A stretch of DNA of 16,618 nt from Chlorobiales bacterium (GCA_022360415.1 JAKSDB010000235.1:1-16618), one strand, 5' to 3'. Shown: positions 6,971 through 14,426, numbered from the stretch's first letter. The notes: generated by a model not told the origin, from the letters alone. Numbers and translations are program-made.

Positions 6971-7828
6971 ATGCAGAGATCAAGGTTAAGAATAGTCCAG
7001 ACAGATTGCGTTTTGGCCAATTTCGAGGAAAACCTCTCGCAGCACAGAGCATTGATCGAAAAAGCCATAGACGACAACGTCGGTGCGATCGCCTTTCCGG
7101 AGCTCTCCCTCACAGGGTACAATGTTCAGGATGCCGCCCAGGATATCGCGCTGCACATCGACGACAAGGCATTCGAGCCGCTGAAGGAGCTCAGCCGGGA
7201 CATAACGATCATCTGCGGCGGCATCGAGCTGAGTGATGATTACGGCGTTTACAATTCCGCTTTTCTTTTCGAAGACGGCCATGCTCAAAGCGCTCACAGA
7301 AAAATTTACCTCCCGACCTACGGCATGTTTGAAGAGCTGCGTTATTTTTCCGCCGGACAGAAAATCGAGGCCGTGACATCGAAAAGACTTGGAAAAATCG
7401 GTATCGCAATCTGCGAAGACATGTGGCATGTTTCCGTCCCCTATCTTCTTGCGCATCAGGGAGCAAAACTGTTATTCGTGCTCATGTCCAGTCCGCTCCG
7501 CCTGACCCCCGGGGAAGCACAGCCTGCCATCGTTGAGCAGTGGCAGCAGATAATAAGCACCTATTCGTTTCTTTTCAGTTCCTATGTTGCCTGCGTAAAC
7601 CGTGTCGGTAATGAAGACAGCTTCACCTACTGGGGAAATTCATCCGTCGCGGGGCCTGACGGGACAGCTCTTGCAACAGCGCCGCTCTTCAAAAAGCACA
7701 GTTTTGATGTAACCATTGATCTCGATGCGGTAAAACAGGCCCGCCTGCGCTCTTCACATTTTCTTGACGAAGACCTGCGATTGTTTGCAGCGGAGCTCCG
7801 TGATATCATGACCTGCCGGCCGGAGTAA
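6971..7828 (+). CDS. nitrilase-superfamily amidohydrolase resembling the glutaminase domain of NAD synthetase
   Basis: The 285-residue protein has the complete Glu-Lys-Cys triad of the carbon-nitrogen hydrolase superfamily: E44 in AFPELSLTGY, K111 in HRKIYLPTYGMFEE, and C148 in IAICEDMW. The surrounding sequence, especially YLPTYGMFEELRYFSAG and ICEDMWH, is closest in my memory to the N-terminal glutaminase domain of glutamine-dependent NAD synthetase, and to short stand-alone hydrolases of that group. The synthetase half (the PP-loop SGGxDS domain, another 250 or more residues) is absent. The ORF ends naturally with TAA and not by truncation. It could supply ammonia to a separate NadE or act on another amide. 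The start ATG lies 10 bases after the permease stop and has no strong Shine-Dalgarno sequence, so translational coupling is likely. Confidence 0.85.
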   Translation: MQRSRLRIVQTDCVLANFEENLSQHRALIEKAIDDNVGAIAFPELSLTGYNVQDAAQDIALHIDDKAFEPLKELSRDITIICGGIELSDDYGVYNSAFLFEDGHAQSAHRKIYLPTYGMFEELRYFSAGQKIEAVTSKRLGKIGIAICEDMWHVSVPYLLAHQGAKLLFVLMSSPLRLTPGEAQPAIVEQWQQIISTYSFLFSSYVACVNRVGNEDSFTYWGNSSVAGPDGTALATAPLFKKHSFDVTIDLDAVKQARLRSSHFLDEDLRLFAAELRDIMTCRPE

Positions 7829-7834
7829 GAGCAC

Positions 7835-7865
7835 AAGTCAAAAGGCAAAGGTAAAAAGTCAAAAA
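7835..7865 (-). repeat. low-complexity GACTTTTTACCTTTGCC-type motif, copy 1
   Basis: In the 63-base gap between the converging amidase and ispE genes, the minus strand reads TTTTTGACTTTTTACC followed by TTTGCCTTTTGACTT. The same building blocks (TTTTGAC, CTTTTTAC, CTTTTGCC) occur on the plus strand at 16484-16515. I recognise no function. It might act as a T-rich transcript end for ispE, but no hairpin precedes it. Confidence 0.45.
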
Positions 7866-7891
7866 CGGTTAGGTAGTTAGTGGGCTCCCCA

Positions 7892-8755
7892 TTAGCGCAT
7901 TCGGAAAGAGGGAGGCGTCAAGCTGGCCGGGTACTTCTCACTGAAAACCTGCATCGCTTTCCCTGCTGCTTCCTTTCTGTCGAACAAGCCGAAAACTGCC
8001 GAGCCGCTCCCTGAAAGGCTGGCAAAAAGAGCGCCCTCTTCAAGCAGCTCTTCTTTGACTTTCCGGACTGAAGGATAATGATCGAAAACCACAGGTTCGA
8101 AGTCGTTTTCAAAAACCGGAAGCACGGCAAGGTCTCTGTTTCGACAGAGACGCTTAACCATGTTTTTCAGGTCAGGGACTTTTCTTTCGAATCGCGGATA
8201 AAAATTCCTGTACGCCCATACAGTAGAAACATGTTCGCCCGGAAAAACCGTCACGATATGGAACGGAAGTGAACAATCGAGATCCTGCAGCTGTTCCCCG
8301 ATACCGGAAGCAAACGCAAGTCCCCCCGATGTTTCGAGGAAATAGGGAACGTCCGCACCGAGTCTCACCGCAAGAGAATGAAGATCAGCCGGGGGCACAT
8401 GAATATCCCACAGCATGTTCAGTGCTCTCAGAGTTGTCGCGGCATCACTGCTGCCCCCTCCGAGCCCTGCCCCGAACGGAATGTTTTTTGTCAGGCCTAC
8501 AGCAGCCCCGTCTGTTGTTCCGGCATGGTCACGCAGTGCTTTCGCCGCTTTGAGGCAAAGGTTATTGTCATCCGATGGAAGATCGGTGTTGCTGCATGTC
8601 ATACACAGCTCGTCTGCTGATGCAAACGTCAGCTCATCATACCAGTTGATCGGCGCGAAAACGGTTTCAAGCGTGTGATACCCGTCCGGCCGTTTCCCGG
8701 TGATAAGCAAACCGAGATTTATTTTTGCAAAAGCTTTTACGGAAATATGCTGCAT
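7892..8755 (-). CDS. ispE: 4-diphosphocytidyl-2-C-methyl-D-erythritol kinase IspE
   Basis: IspE phosphorylates CDP-methylerythritol with ATP in the MEP isoprenoid pathway, which feeds quinone, carotenoid and chlorophyll side-chain synthesis. This GHMP kinase has the family motifs in order: VKAFAKINLGLLI with catalytic K11, GYHTLETVFAPI, the ATP loop IPFGAGLGGGSSDAAT (about 92-107), GADVPYF with catalytic D135, and the C-terminal motif SLSGSGSAVFGLF. The start at 8753-8755 gives 287 residues, the family length. The frame stays open upstream to 8914, but those 53 codons are basic, unlike any IspE, and most are read from the hairpin repeat at 8815-8941. They are therefore not coding. Shine-Dalgarno is weak. 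The gene stands alone, convergent with the amidase gene. Confidence 0.95.
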   Translation of the reverse strand: MQHISVKAFAKINLGLLITGKRPDGYHTLETVFAPINWYDELTFASADELCMTCSNTDLPSDDNNLCLKAAKALRDHAGTTDGAAVGLTKNIPFGAGLGGGSSDAATTLRALNMLWDIHVPPADLHSLAVRLGADVPYFLETSGGLAFASGIGEQLQDLDCSLPFHIVTVFPGEHVSTVWAYRNFYPRFERKVPDLKNMVKRLCRNRDLAVLPVFENDFEPVVFDHYPSVRKVKEELLEEGALFASLSGSGSAVFGLFDRKEAAGKAMQVFSEKYPASLTPPSFRMR

Positions 8756-8814
8756 GGTGATGAAAAGTGATTCCCGGAATAACAGAGACGGCCCGGCAAC
8801 TGTTGGGCACCTCT

Positions 8815-8941
8815 CTTTATTTATTCCGCGCTTCAATTGCTTCGTTGAGCGGTGCTCGAAATCCTCATGTACCCCGCGTACACTCCGGTTTCTCTGGCTC
8901 CGTTCGCCTTGCATTTGAAACGCTCATGACAATAAATAAAG
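8815..8941 (+). repeat. long hairpin element, copy 1
   Basis: The 72-bp core (8840-8911) is identical to 16257-16328 except for four adjacent bases, CCGC at 8874-8877 against TTAT. Those bases form the tip between inverted TGTAC and GTACA. The core halves are imperfectly self-complementary (for example GAGCGG-GCT with AGCC-CCGTTC). Outside the core, 11-bp arms CTTTATTTATT (8815-8825) and AATAAATAAAG (8931-8941) pair perfectly, with TTCAATTG against CATTTGAA inside them. These arms are unrelated to the arms of copy 2. The element lies between the divergent ispE and SPOR-protein genes and contributes a false N-terminal extension to ispE. It is best described as a non-coding dispersed hairpin repeat. 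A transposase-dependent miniature element is one possible origin. Confidence 0.85.
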
Positions 8942-9042
8942 GTACCCTGTTTTAACATGAATATTTTTACCATATTTCGTGAAAACGCTATACGCCGCAA
9001 CTCAAAAGCCAAACCACCGGAACCTAATTCCGCCTTACGACC

Positions 9043-9606
9043 ATGACTGTATTGAGAATATCAGCTCTATTGCTCTTCATCGGCTATCAGATGGTACCGG
9101 CAGATTCGGTTGCTGCACAAGAGAACACCGGTTACAAGGCCAGGATCCTTCAATACGTGGAGCAAGATAAGGTTTATTTGTTAGAAAATCTTCGCTCCAG
9201 GGTTACGAATAAATCGGAGCAGGCAATCATCGATGCTCTGCTGACCGAAGACGGCCCAAAGGCCGCCCGTCTTTTCTACAAGCAGCTTCAGGACTACCCC
9301 GATCCGGGCCTTGATTCACTAAGCAAAGCTCGTCTTAAAGCTTACCAATCGACGCTTGCCTTGTCCGGCGCAAAAAGCAATACCCCGGTACAGAAGATAT
9401 CCTTCATCCTCCAGTTCGGCAGTTTCAGTTCCCTTGACAATGCCAGGGAGCTTGCCAATCGCATAGCCGCCTATACACCGGTTACTATCTTCAGGGAAAA
9501 GGGACTGCACAAGGTTCGAACGCAGAAAACATTCGGCACCAGAAACTCAGCTGAAGCCAGAGCGAAAGAGCTTCCCTTCAACTCGTTTATCATAAGGAAA
9601 AACTAA
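9043..9606 (+). CDS. exported SPOR-domain protein
   Basis: SPOR domains bind glycan strands of septal peptidoglycan that lack stem peptides. The 187-residue product has an N-terminal signal sequence (MTVLRISALLLFIGYQMV, with probable cleavage near VAAQ) and a helical middle part (about 30-110). A C-terminal SPOR domain (about 118-186) begins SFILQFGSFSSLDNARELAN and contains the typical VRTQKTFGTRNSAEARA stretch and final FIIRK. It is likely periplasmic or outer-membrane-attached; there is no lipobox cysteine. The start has no clear Shine-Dalgarno sequence. The sigma-54 activator gene begins 30 bases after the stop, so the two are probably one transcript. The middle region might hold a tetratricopeptide-like helical pair, but I cannot assign it. 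Confidence 0.8.
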   Translation: MTVLRISALLLFIGYQMVPADSVAAQENTGYKARILQYVEQDKVYLLENLRSRVTNKSEQAIIDALLTEDGPKAARLFYKQLQDYPDPGLDSLSKARLKAYQSTLALSGAKSNTPVQKISFILQFGSFSSLDNARELANRIAAYTPVTIFREKGLHKVRTQKTFGTRNSAEARAKELPFNSFIIRKN

Positions 9607-9609
9607 GAG

Positions 9610-9624
9610 GTCCGTCGGCCGGAC
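9610..9624 (+). promoter_or_regulatory. intercistronic hairpin before the sigma-54 activator gene
   Basis: GTCCG-TCGGC-CGGAC forms a perfect 5-bp GC-rich stem in the 30-base gap between the SPOR gene and the activator gene. It ends 12 bases before the ATG. There is no T-tract, so it is not a typical terminator. It could lower translation or stabilise an mRNA end. Confidence 0.3.
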
Positions 9625-9636
9625 GCAGAGCAGACA

Positions 9637-10818
9637 ATGAGCAGAACGATTGATTTCCTCGGTGAATCCGCCCCGATTCAACAACTGAAACATCTTGCGC
9701 TTCAGGTTGCCGGGACTGAGGTTACCGTTTTGATAACCGGAGAAACAGGATCAGGGAAAGAGGTACTCTCCCGCTTCATTCACGAAAACAGCAGGAGGTC
9801 ACATAAAAGCTTTGTTCCGGTCAACTGTGGCGCCATTCCGACCGGCATTCTGGAATCCGAGCTTTTCGGTCACGAGAAGGGGGCGTTTACCGGGGCTGTT
9901 CAAAACCGGAAAGGGTACTTTGAAAGCGCAGACCACGGCACCATTTTTCTCGATGAAATCGGTGAAATGCCTCTCGAAACACAGGTTAAACTGCTGAGGG
10001 TCATTGAAACCGGGGAATACCAGAGAGTCGGCTCATCGGAAACCGTCTATACCGATGCGCGCCTCATCGCAGCCACAAACAGGAACCTGCAGCAGGCCGT
10101 GGCAGAGAAAAGTTTCAGGGAAGACCTTTACTTCCGGCTTCACAGCGTCGAGCTTCACATTCCGCCGCTCCGGGAAAGAGGAGGGGATATACTGATCCTT
10201 GCGGAACACTTTATTCATCAGTTCGAACGAAAGCACACCATTTCATTCGAAGGGTTCACAAATGAAGCCGGGGAAATGCTGCTTCGTTATAACTGGCCCG
10301 GGAACGTCCGGGAGCTGAAAAACCTTCTTGAATCGCTGCTGATTCTCGAAAAAGGGAAACAGATTACATCGGAAATCCTTGACAAGCATCTTGTCCAGAG
10401 AAACAGGGATAAGGGATTGGTCCACGATCCTGAAAAATCTGAAAAAAACGAGCTGAACCTTATCTACAACAGCCTGATAAAGCTGCATCATGAAATAAAC
10501 GAAATCAAACAGCTGCTTCATCATCATGAAAACATGAACGAAGGCCCTCCGAAACCACCGCTTCTTCTCCCGCCTCCTCTCCCGGAAAAAGGGTGGATCC
10601 GTAATTCCCGCCCGCATCGGCCTGAAGCAGTTGAAACAGGACCGGAAATCAGGACGCTCGACGAGCTTGAAAAAAAGGCCATAGCCGATGCTCTCGAAGC
10701 CTGCAACGGCAATAAACGCCGAACGGCAAAAGTACTCGGCATCAATGAAAGGACGCTCTACAGAAAAATCGGGAAATACGGACTCGGAAATGAAGATTCG
10801 ACGGGGATATCTGATTAA
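9637..10818 (+). CDS. sigma-54-dependent transcriptional activator without a sensory domain
   Basis: This is an AAA+ enhancer-binding protein that remodels sigma-54 RNA polymerase. The 393-residue protein starts almost directly with the ATPase domain: Walker A GETGSGKE (35-42), intact sigma-54 contact loop GAFTGA (82-87), Walker B GTIFLDEIGEM (101-111), DARLIAATNRNL, FREDLYFRLHSVELHIPPLR, and WPGNVRELKNLLE. After it comes an unusual linker (about 265-335) with a predicted helix rich in His (LHHEINEIKQLLHHHEN) and a proline run (PPKPPLLLPPPLP). A Fis-type helix-turn-helix ends the protein (about 340-380, NKRRTAKVLGINERTLYRKI). No receiver, GAF or PAS domain is present, as in PspF. Such proteins are usually controlled by a partner protein. 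Its immediate upstream neighbour is the SPOR-domain gene. Convergent with lnt, with only 25 bases between. Confidence 0.93.
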   Translation: MSRTIDFLGESAPIQQLKHLALQVAGTEVTVLITGETGSGKEVLSRFIHENSRRSHKSFVPVNCGAIPTGILESELFGHEKGAFTGAVQNRKGYFESADHGTIFLDEIGEMPLETQVKLLRVIETGEYQRVGSSETVYTDARLIAATNRNLQQAVAEKSFREDLYFRLHSVELHIPPLRERGGDILILAEHFIHQFERKHTISFEGFTNEAGEMLLRYNWPGNVRELKNLLESLLILEKGKQITSEILDKHLVQRNRDKGLVHDPEKSEKNELNLIYNSLIKLHHEINEIKQLLHHHENMNEGPPKPPLLLPPPLPEKGWIRNSRPHRPEAVETGPEIRTLDELEKKAIADALEACNGNKRRTAKVLGINERTLYRKIGKYGLGNEDSTGISD

Positions 10819-10843
10819 CGATTGATGTACACGAGAGCGTATC

Positions 10844-12508
10844 TCATCGCTCGACACCACCGGGCGGCCTTTTGGCGGCAAGAGCTGTCAGGAAAAAAAT
10901 ACCGGAAAGAGCCAGGCATGCTTGCGGCACAAGGTCGGGATATCGGGTAAAAAACGTCAGCTTGTCGTTTCTCTCCACATCGGAGGTAAGAGACCTTCGT
11001 TCCCACCAGGGAATATCGGCATAGACACGACCGTACTTGTCAATAAACTGGGAAACGCCGGTGTTCGCGCAGCGGACAAGCGCACGGCGATTTTCGATAC
11101 ATCGAAACCTGGCGATTGCAGCATGCTGGTAAGGACCGTAAGACTTTTCATACCAGCCGTCATTTGTCACAACCGTAAGAAACTCGGCTCCCCTGCTGAC
11201 AAACCCGGCGACGAGCCCGGGAAAAATGGATTCGTAACAGATGACATTTGAAGTTCTTACAGTCTCTCCCCTCTCCGTCTTGAATTCCATAATCGTCTTG
11301 TCGCGCCCTTTTCCCCAACTGCTTATACCTGCGAGAGAGAGAGTCAGGTTGTCCAGCCATGGAAGATATTCCATGAAAGGCACACGTTCAGCAAAAGGAA
11401 CAAGCTTCATTTTACGGTAGACCTGGGGGGTACCGTCGTCGGGAGTCATGAGCATCGACGCGTTGTATGTCTGGTAATATTGCTTTTCTTCAGGATTGAA
11501 CTTGTACAGGTATTCCTCTCCCGCGACATCGTCGTCAGCATAATAAACAATATCAGCATAGCCGCTTATAAGGGACGCCCCCCAGCGTTTTATCCTGGAT
11601 TTGAGAAAATCATAATAGGCAGGGTTCTTTTCGTCGAGAATATAAAACGGTATCGCGGTTTCGGGCCAGATAAGAAGATCGGGCTTCTTTTTTGACATTA
11701 AACTGTCCGTCATCCCCAGGTAAACAAGCATGATATCCTGTGCAGAATATGTTTGCCATTTATCAAACGGATCGAGATTCGGCTGTATAAGAGAGACTGT
11801 TATCTCTTGCTGTTCCTGCTGCAATTCCCGACTGGAAAAAACAACGGAAGAATAACCGAGTGGAAGGAGAACCATTGCCGCCAGTATCGCTGCATGGATA
11901 AATATTTTTTTTCGCTCCCTGCTCCTGAACCATAGATCGACAACAGTCACATTGAAGCACAGAAGCCAGAAACTAACCCCCCACACTCCTGTAAAATCGG
12001 CATACTGAATCATCGGATTGAGCTGAGCCTGGGAGTTGCCAAAGACGAGCCAGCCTAATGACAGGTCCTGGAGGATGTAGAGCCACTCCCAGCCAACCCA
12101 GAGAAAAGGCAGACCAAACAGCGCGAAACGAAAACCCCGAAATCTCTTCAGGGCAAAAAAAAGCAGGAGAGGAACCGTTGAAAAGAAAGCCTGGGCAACG
12201 ATAGTGAGCAGTCCGCCCGGCAGGGTCGCAAAACAAACCCACCAGAGAGCGATCAAACAATAGACCAGCATGGCGGAATAAACACGGCCAAAAAACTGCC
12301 TGAAAGACAGTTGATCACGAAGGGAAACAAGCAAGGGAACCAGAGCAATCCAGGCAATGAGCTCAAGGCGGACAACAGGATACGTCGGGAACGAAATCCC
12401 GAGCAGAAGACCGCTTAAAACCGGCAGGCCGTTCCCGGGAAAACCGCCCTGTCCTTCAGGAGATCGCAACATGTTTTTTTTATCCTGATTGCTACTTTCC
12501 AGTACCAT
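10844..12508 (-). CDS. lnt: apolipoprotein N-acyltransferase Lnt
   Basis: Lnt is the inner-membrane enzyme that N-acylates the diacylglyceryl-cysteine of lipoproteins, the last step of lipoprotein maturation in diderm bacteria. The product (554 residues from ATG 12506-12508) has about six membrane segments in the first 225 residues, a periplasmic nitrilase-fold domain (about 235-515), and a last membrane helix near the C-terminus. The triad is visible as E283 in LLIWPETAIPF, K366 in YRKMKLVPFAERVPF, and C424 in NVICYESIFP. Length is slightly above average (about 500-540). A second ATG at 12470-12472 is preceded by AGGAT about 9 bases away and would remove 12 polar residues; it is a credible alternative start. 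The gene has no partner on its strand and is divergent from fmoA across a 315-base gap. Confidence 0.94.
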   Translation of the reverse strand: MVLESSNQDKKNMLRSPEGQGGFPGNGLPVLSGLLLGISFPTYPVVRLELIAWIALVPLLVSLRDQLSFRQFFGRVYSAMLVYCLIALWWVCFATLPGGLLTIVAQAFFSTVPLLLFFALKRFRGFRFALFGLPFLWVGWEWLYILQDLSLGWLVFGNSQAQLNPMIQYADFTGVWGVSFWLLCFNVTVVDLWFRSRERKKIFIHAAILAAMVLLPLGYSSVVFSSRELQQEQQEITVSLIQPNLDPFDKWQTYSAQDIMLVYLGMTDSLMSKKKPDLLIWPETAIPFYILDEKNPAYYDFLKSRIKRWGASLISGYADIVYYADDDVAGEEYLYKFNPEEKQYYQTYNASMLMTPDDGTPQVYRKMKLVPFAERVPFMEYLPWLDNLTLSLAGISSWGKGRDKTIMEFKTERGETVRTSNVICYESIFPGLVAGFVSRGAEFLTVVTNDGWYEKSYGPYQHAAIARFRCIENRRALVRCANTGVSQFIDKYGRVYADIPWWERRSLTSDVERNDKLTFFTRYPDLVPQACLALSGIFFLTALAAKRPPGGVER

Positions 12509-12823
12509 CGAGCATTTGTTGAACCGCCCGGTCCGGGTGATTGCTGCTCAACATGAGACGGCTCCAAAATAGCAAAAAGCGGGGACAAACCGCCAAAGAA
12601 GAAACATGCCGCACGTTCTTTTTAAACAATCCGAAACACAAAAGCCCCGAACGGGGCAAAAGAGAAGAAAACCGCTGGCCGGAAAGGGAGGAAAGAGGTA
12701 TATTTTACTTTAATTATTTATTTTTATTCTTTAAATTTGTTTCAAGCTGTTATTTAACAGGAATTATCCAGCAAAAATTTCCTGCTGAAAAATTTCTCAA
12801 CGCCACCAAAAAGGAGATTCATT
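12509..12823 (+). promoter_or_regulatory. fmoA upstream region (315 bases, no gene)
   Basis: No protein or RNA gene is supported here. Visible elements are: a GC hairpin GCCCC-GAAC-GGGGC (12644-12657) flanked by AAAA, followed on the minus strand by TTTTGTGTTT and therefore a weak minus-strand terminator; a purine-rich run (about 12684-12697), then a very AT-rich stretch to about 12760; a dyad CTGTT-ATTT-AACAG (12747-12760); and a direct repeat AAAAATTTC (12773-12781 and 12788-12796, period 15). No confident -35/-10 pair was found. FMO is made in large amounts, so a strong promoter is expected within this stretch. The AT-rich block is the natural candidate. Confidence 0.5.
12811..12816 (+). 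promoter_or_regulatory. strong Shine-Dalgarno sequence of fmoA
   Basis: AAGGAG lies 7 bases before the ATG at 12824. It is the best-formed ribosome binding site in the window, in keeping with an abundant protein, while most other genes here have weak or no visible sites. Confidence 0.9.
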
Positions 12824-13927
12824 ATGGCTCTATTCGGCACAAAAGACACCACAACCGCCCATGCTGATTACGAGATTATTCTCGAGGGCGGTTCAAGCTC
12901 CTGGGGACAAGTGAAAGGTCGTGCTAAAGTCAACGCACCTGCCGCTCTTCCTTTACTGCCGGCTGATTGCAACATCAAGATCGACGCCAAGCCGCTTGAT
13001 GCCCAGAACGGTACGGTACGGTTCACTACCGCCATCGAATCAATTGTCGACAGCACAAAAAACACGCTTAATGTTGAGGTCGATATTGCCAACGAGACAA
13101 AAGACAGAAGAATCGCTGTTGGTGAAGGCAAGCTTTCAGTAGGTGATTTTTCCCATTCTTTCTCCTTTGAAGGTTCAGTAGTCAACATGTACTACTACCG
13201 CTCTGATGCCGTGCGCAGAAATGTTCCCAATCCTATCTATCAGCAGGGACGTCAGTTCCATGACATTCTCATGAAAGTGCCTCTTGACAACAACGACCTT
13301 ATTGATACCTGGGAAGGGTTCCAGCGGTCAATGTCGGGTGGCGGCGCGAACTTCAACGACTGGATCAGGGAATTCTGGTTTATCGGCCCTGCATTTACAG
13401 CTATCAATGAAGGCGGACAGCGTATTTCGCCTATTCAGGTAAACAGCTCCGGTGTGGAAGGCAGCGATAAAGGTCCTGTAGGCGTAACCCGCTGGAGATT
13501 CTCACACGCCGGTTCAGGTATTGTTGATTCCATCTCCCGCTGGACAGAGCTTTTCCCTGTAGAGCAGCTCAACAAACCTGCATCTATCGAAGGCGGATTC
13601 CGCTCCGATTCACAGGGAATCGAAGTGAAAGTAGACGGTAACCTTCCTGGTGTGTCACGCGATGCAGGCGGCGGGCTTCGCAGAGTCCTGAACCATCCGC
13701 TTATTCCTCTGGTTCACCACGGTATGGTTGGCAAGTTTAACGACTTCACCGTTGACGCCCAATTGAAAGTCGTTCTGCCTAAAGGCTACAAGATCCGTTA
13801 CGCTGCCCCGCAGTTCCGTTCACAGAATCTCGAAGAGTATCGCTGGAGCGGAGGCGCATACGCCCGTTGGGTCGAGCATGTCTGCAAAGGCGGCACAGGA
13901 CAGTTTGAAGTGCTCTATGCTCAGTAA
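12824..13927 (+). CDS. fmoA: Fenna-Matthews-Olson bacteriochlorophyll a protein
   Basis: FMO is a water-soluble trimer that binds seven to eight bacteriochlorophyll a molecules per subunit. It funnels excitation from the chlorosome baseplate to the type I reaction centre. The 367-residue product is full length (366 in Chlorobaculum tepidum, from memory) and begins MALFGTKDTTTAHADYEIIL. The known pigment-ligating histidines are all present with a +1 offset: H111 (DFSHSF), H146 (GRQFHD), H291, H298 and H299 (NHPLIPLVHH). The two cysteines that form the oxygen-responsive quenching switch are C49 (PADCN) and C354 (EHVCKGG). The offset appears between C49 and H111, so a single inserted residue lies there. 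Monocistronic: strong Shine-Dalgarno sequence upstream and a clear terminator 24 bases after the stop. Confidence 0.99.
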   Translation: MALFGTKDTTTAHADYEIILEGGSSSWGQVKGRAKVNAPAALPLLPADCNIKIDAKPLDAQNGTVRFTTAIESIVDSTKNTLNVEVDIANETKDRRIAVGEGKLSVGDFSHSFSFEGSVVNMYYYRSDAVRRNVPNPIYQQGRQFHDILMKVPLDNNDLIDTWEGFQRSMSGGGANFNDWIREFWFIGPAFTAINEGGQRISPIQVNSSGVEGSDKGPVGVTRWRFSHAGSGIVDSISRWTELFPVEQLNKPASIEGGFRSDSQGIEVKVDGNLPGVSRDAGGGLRRVLNHPLIPLVHHGMVGKFNDFTVDAQLKVVLPKGYKIRYAAPQFRSQNLEEYRWSGGAYARWVEHVCKGGTGQFEVLYAQ

Positions 13928-13951
13928 AACTGACCTTTGAGCAGAATATTG

Positions 13952-13979
13952 AAAGCCGGCGATACCGCCGGCTTTTTTT
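13952..13979 (+). terminator. rho-independent terminator of fmoA
   Basis: AAAGCCGGC (13952-13960) and GCCGGCTTT (13967-13975) form a perfect 9-bp stem with a 6-base loop, followed by more T (seven in a row from 13973). Read on the minus strand the stem is followed by TTTCAATATT, so it may also end the convergent MerR-type gene, whose stop is 7 bases away. Confidence 0.95.
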
Positions 13980-13985
13980 ATTTCC

Positions 13986-14387
13986 CTATCCGAGCATTTG
14001 AAGGACCTTCTCTATTTCTTCTTTAATATCCTCTAAAAGCTCTTTTCTTCGCTGATGAGTGATAGCGTGATTCTTCTTTTCATGTCCCATCTGCTTCTGA
14101 AGCTTCAGGATCGCCTCGGTCTTTTCGTCAGAGTCGGTATCGACCCTCCCCCCTTTCACTATCTGTGAGGCTTTTTCGAGCTTATAGCCTTTTTCGTAGA
14201 CAAGATCCTTGATCGTCAGGACCATGGCAATGTCCTTGTTGGTGTAGCGCCTGTTGTCCCTTGTATCCCTGCCGGGATTCAGCTCGTTGAAAAAATTTTC
14301 CCAATACCTCAGAAGATAAGCGGGCACCCCGGTAATCCTGCTTACCTCTCCGATAGAGTAATAGCTTTTGTTCGACTCAAAAGGCAT
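13986..14387 (-). CDS. MerR-family transcriptional regulator
   Basis: From the ATG at 14385-14387 the protein is 133 residues. It has an N-terminal MerR winged helix: YYSIGEVSRITGVPAYLLRY (about 9-28), WENFF, the RDTRDNRRYTNKDIAMVLTI wing region, and LVYEKGYKLEKASQIV. A charged, probably coiled-coil dimerisation tail follows (to LQMLG). There are no effector-domain cysteines, so it is not a metal or redox sensor of the classical kind; it looks like the short MerR-like group. The frame is open to 14675, but those codons are antisense to the ABC gene. An ATG at 14433-14435 would add 16 residues, but a TATAAT box at 14427-14432 favours the shorter form. Divergent from the ABC exporter gene and convergent with fmoA; control of the exporter is plausible. 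Confidence 0.85.
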   Translation of the reverse strand: MPFESNKSYYSIGEVSRITGVPAYLLRYWENFFNELNPGRDTRDNRRYTNKDIAMVLTIKDLVYEKGYKLEKASQIVKGGRVDTDSDEKTEAILKLQKQMGHEKKNHAITHQRRKELLEDIKEEIEKVLQMLG

Positions 14388-14426
14388 GGTCTTTATGGAA
14401 GAAGTTATAGGCTTTTCTCTCCCCTT

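Noticed and set aside
10835..10852. GAGCG/CGCTC hairpin between the sigma-54 activator and lnt
   Set aside because: Only five pairs, it overlaps the lnt stop region, and there is no T-tract on either strand, so it was not called a terminator.
12644..12657. GCCCC-GAAC-GGGGC as terminator of a minus-strand gene
   Set aside because: There is no minus-strand gene upstream of it, and the stem is only 5 bp. It is mentioned as part of the fmoA leader instead.
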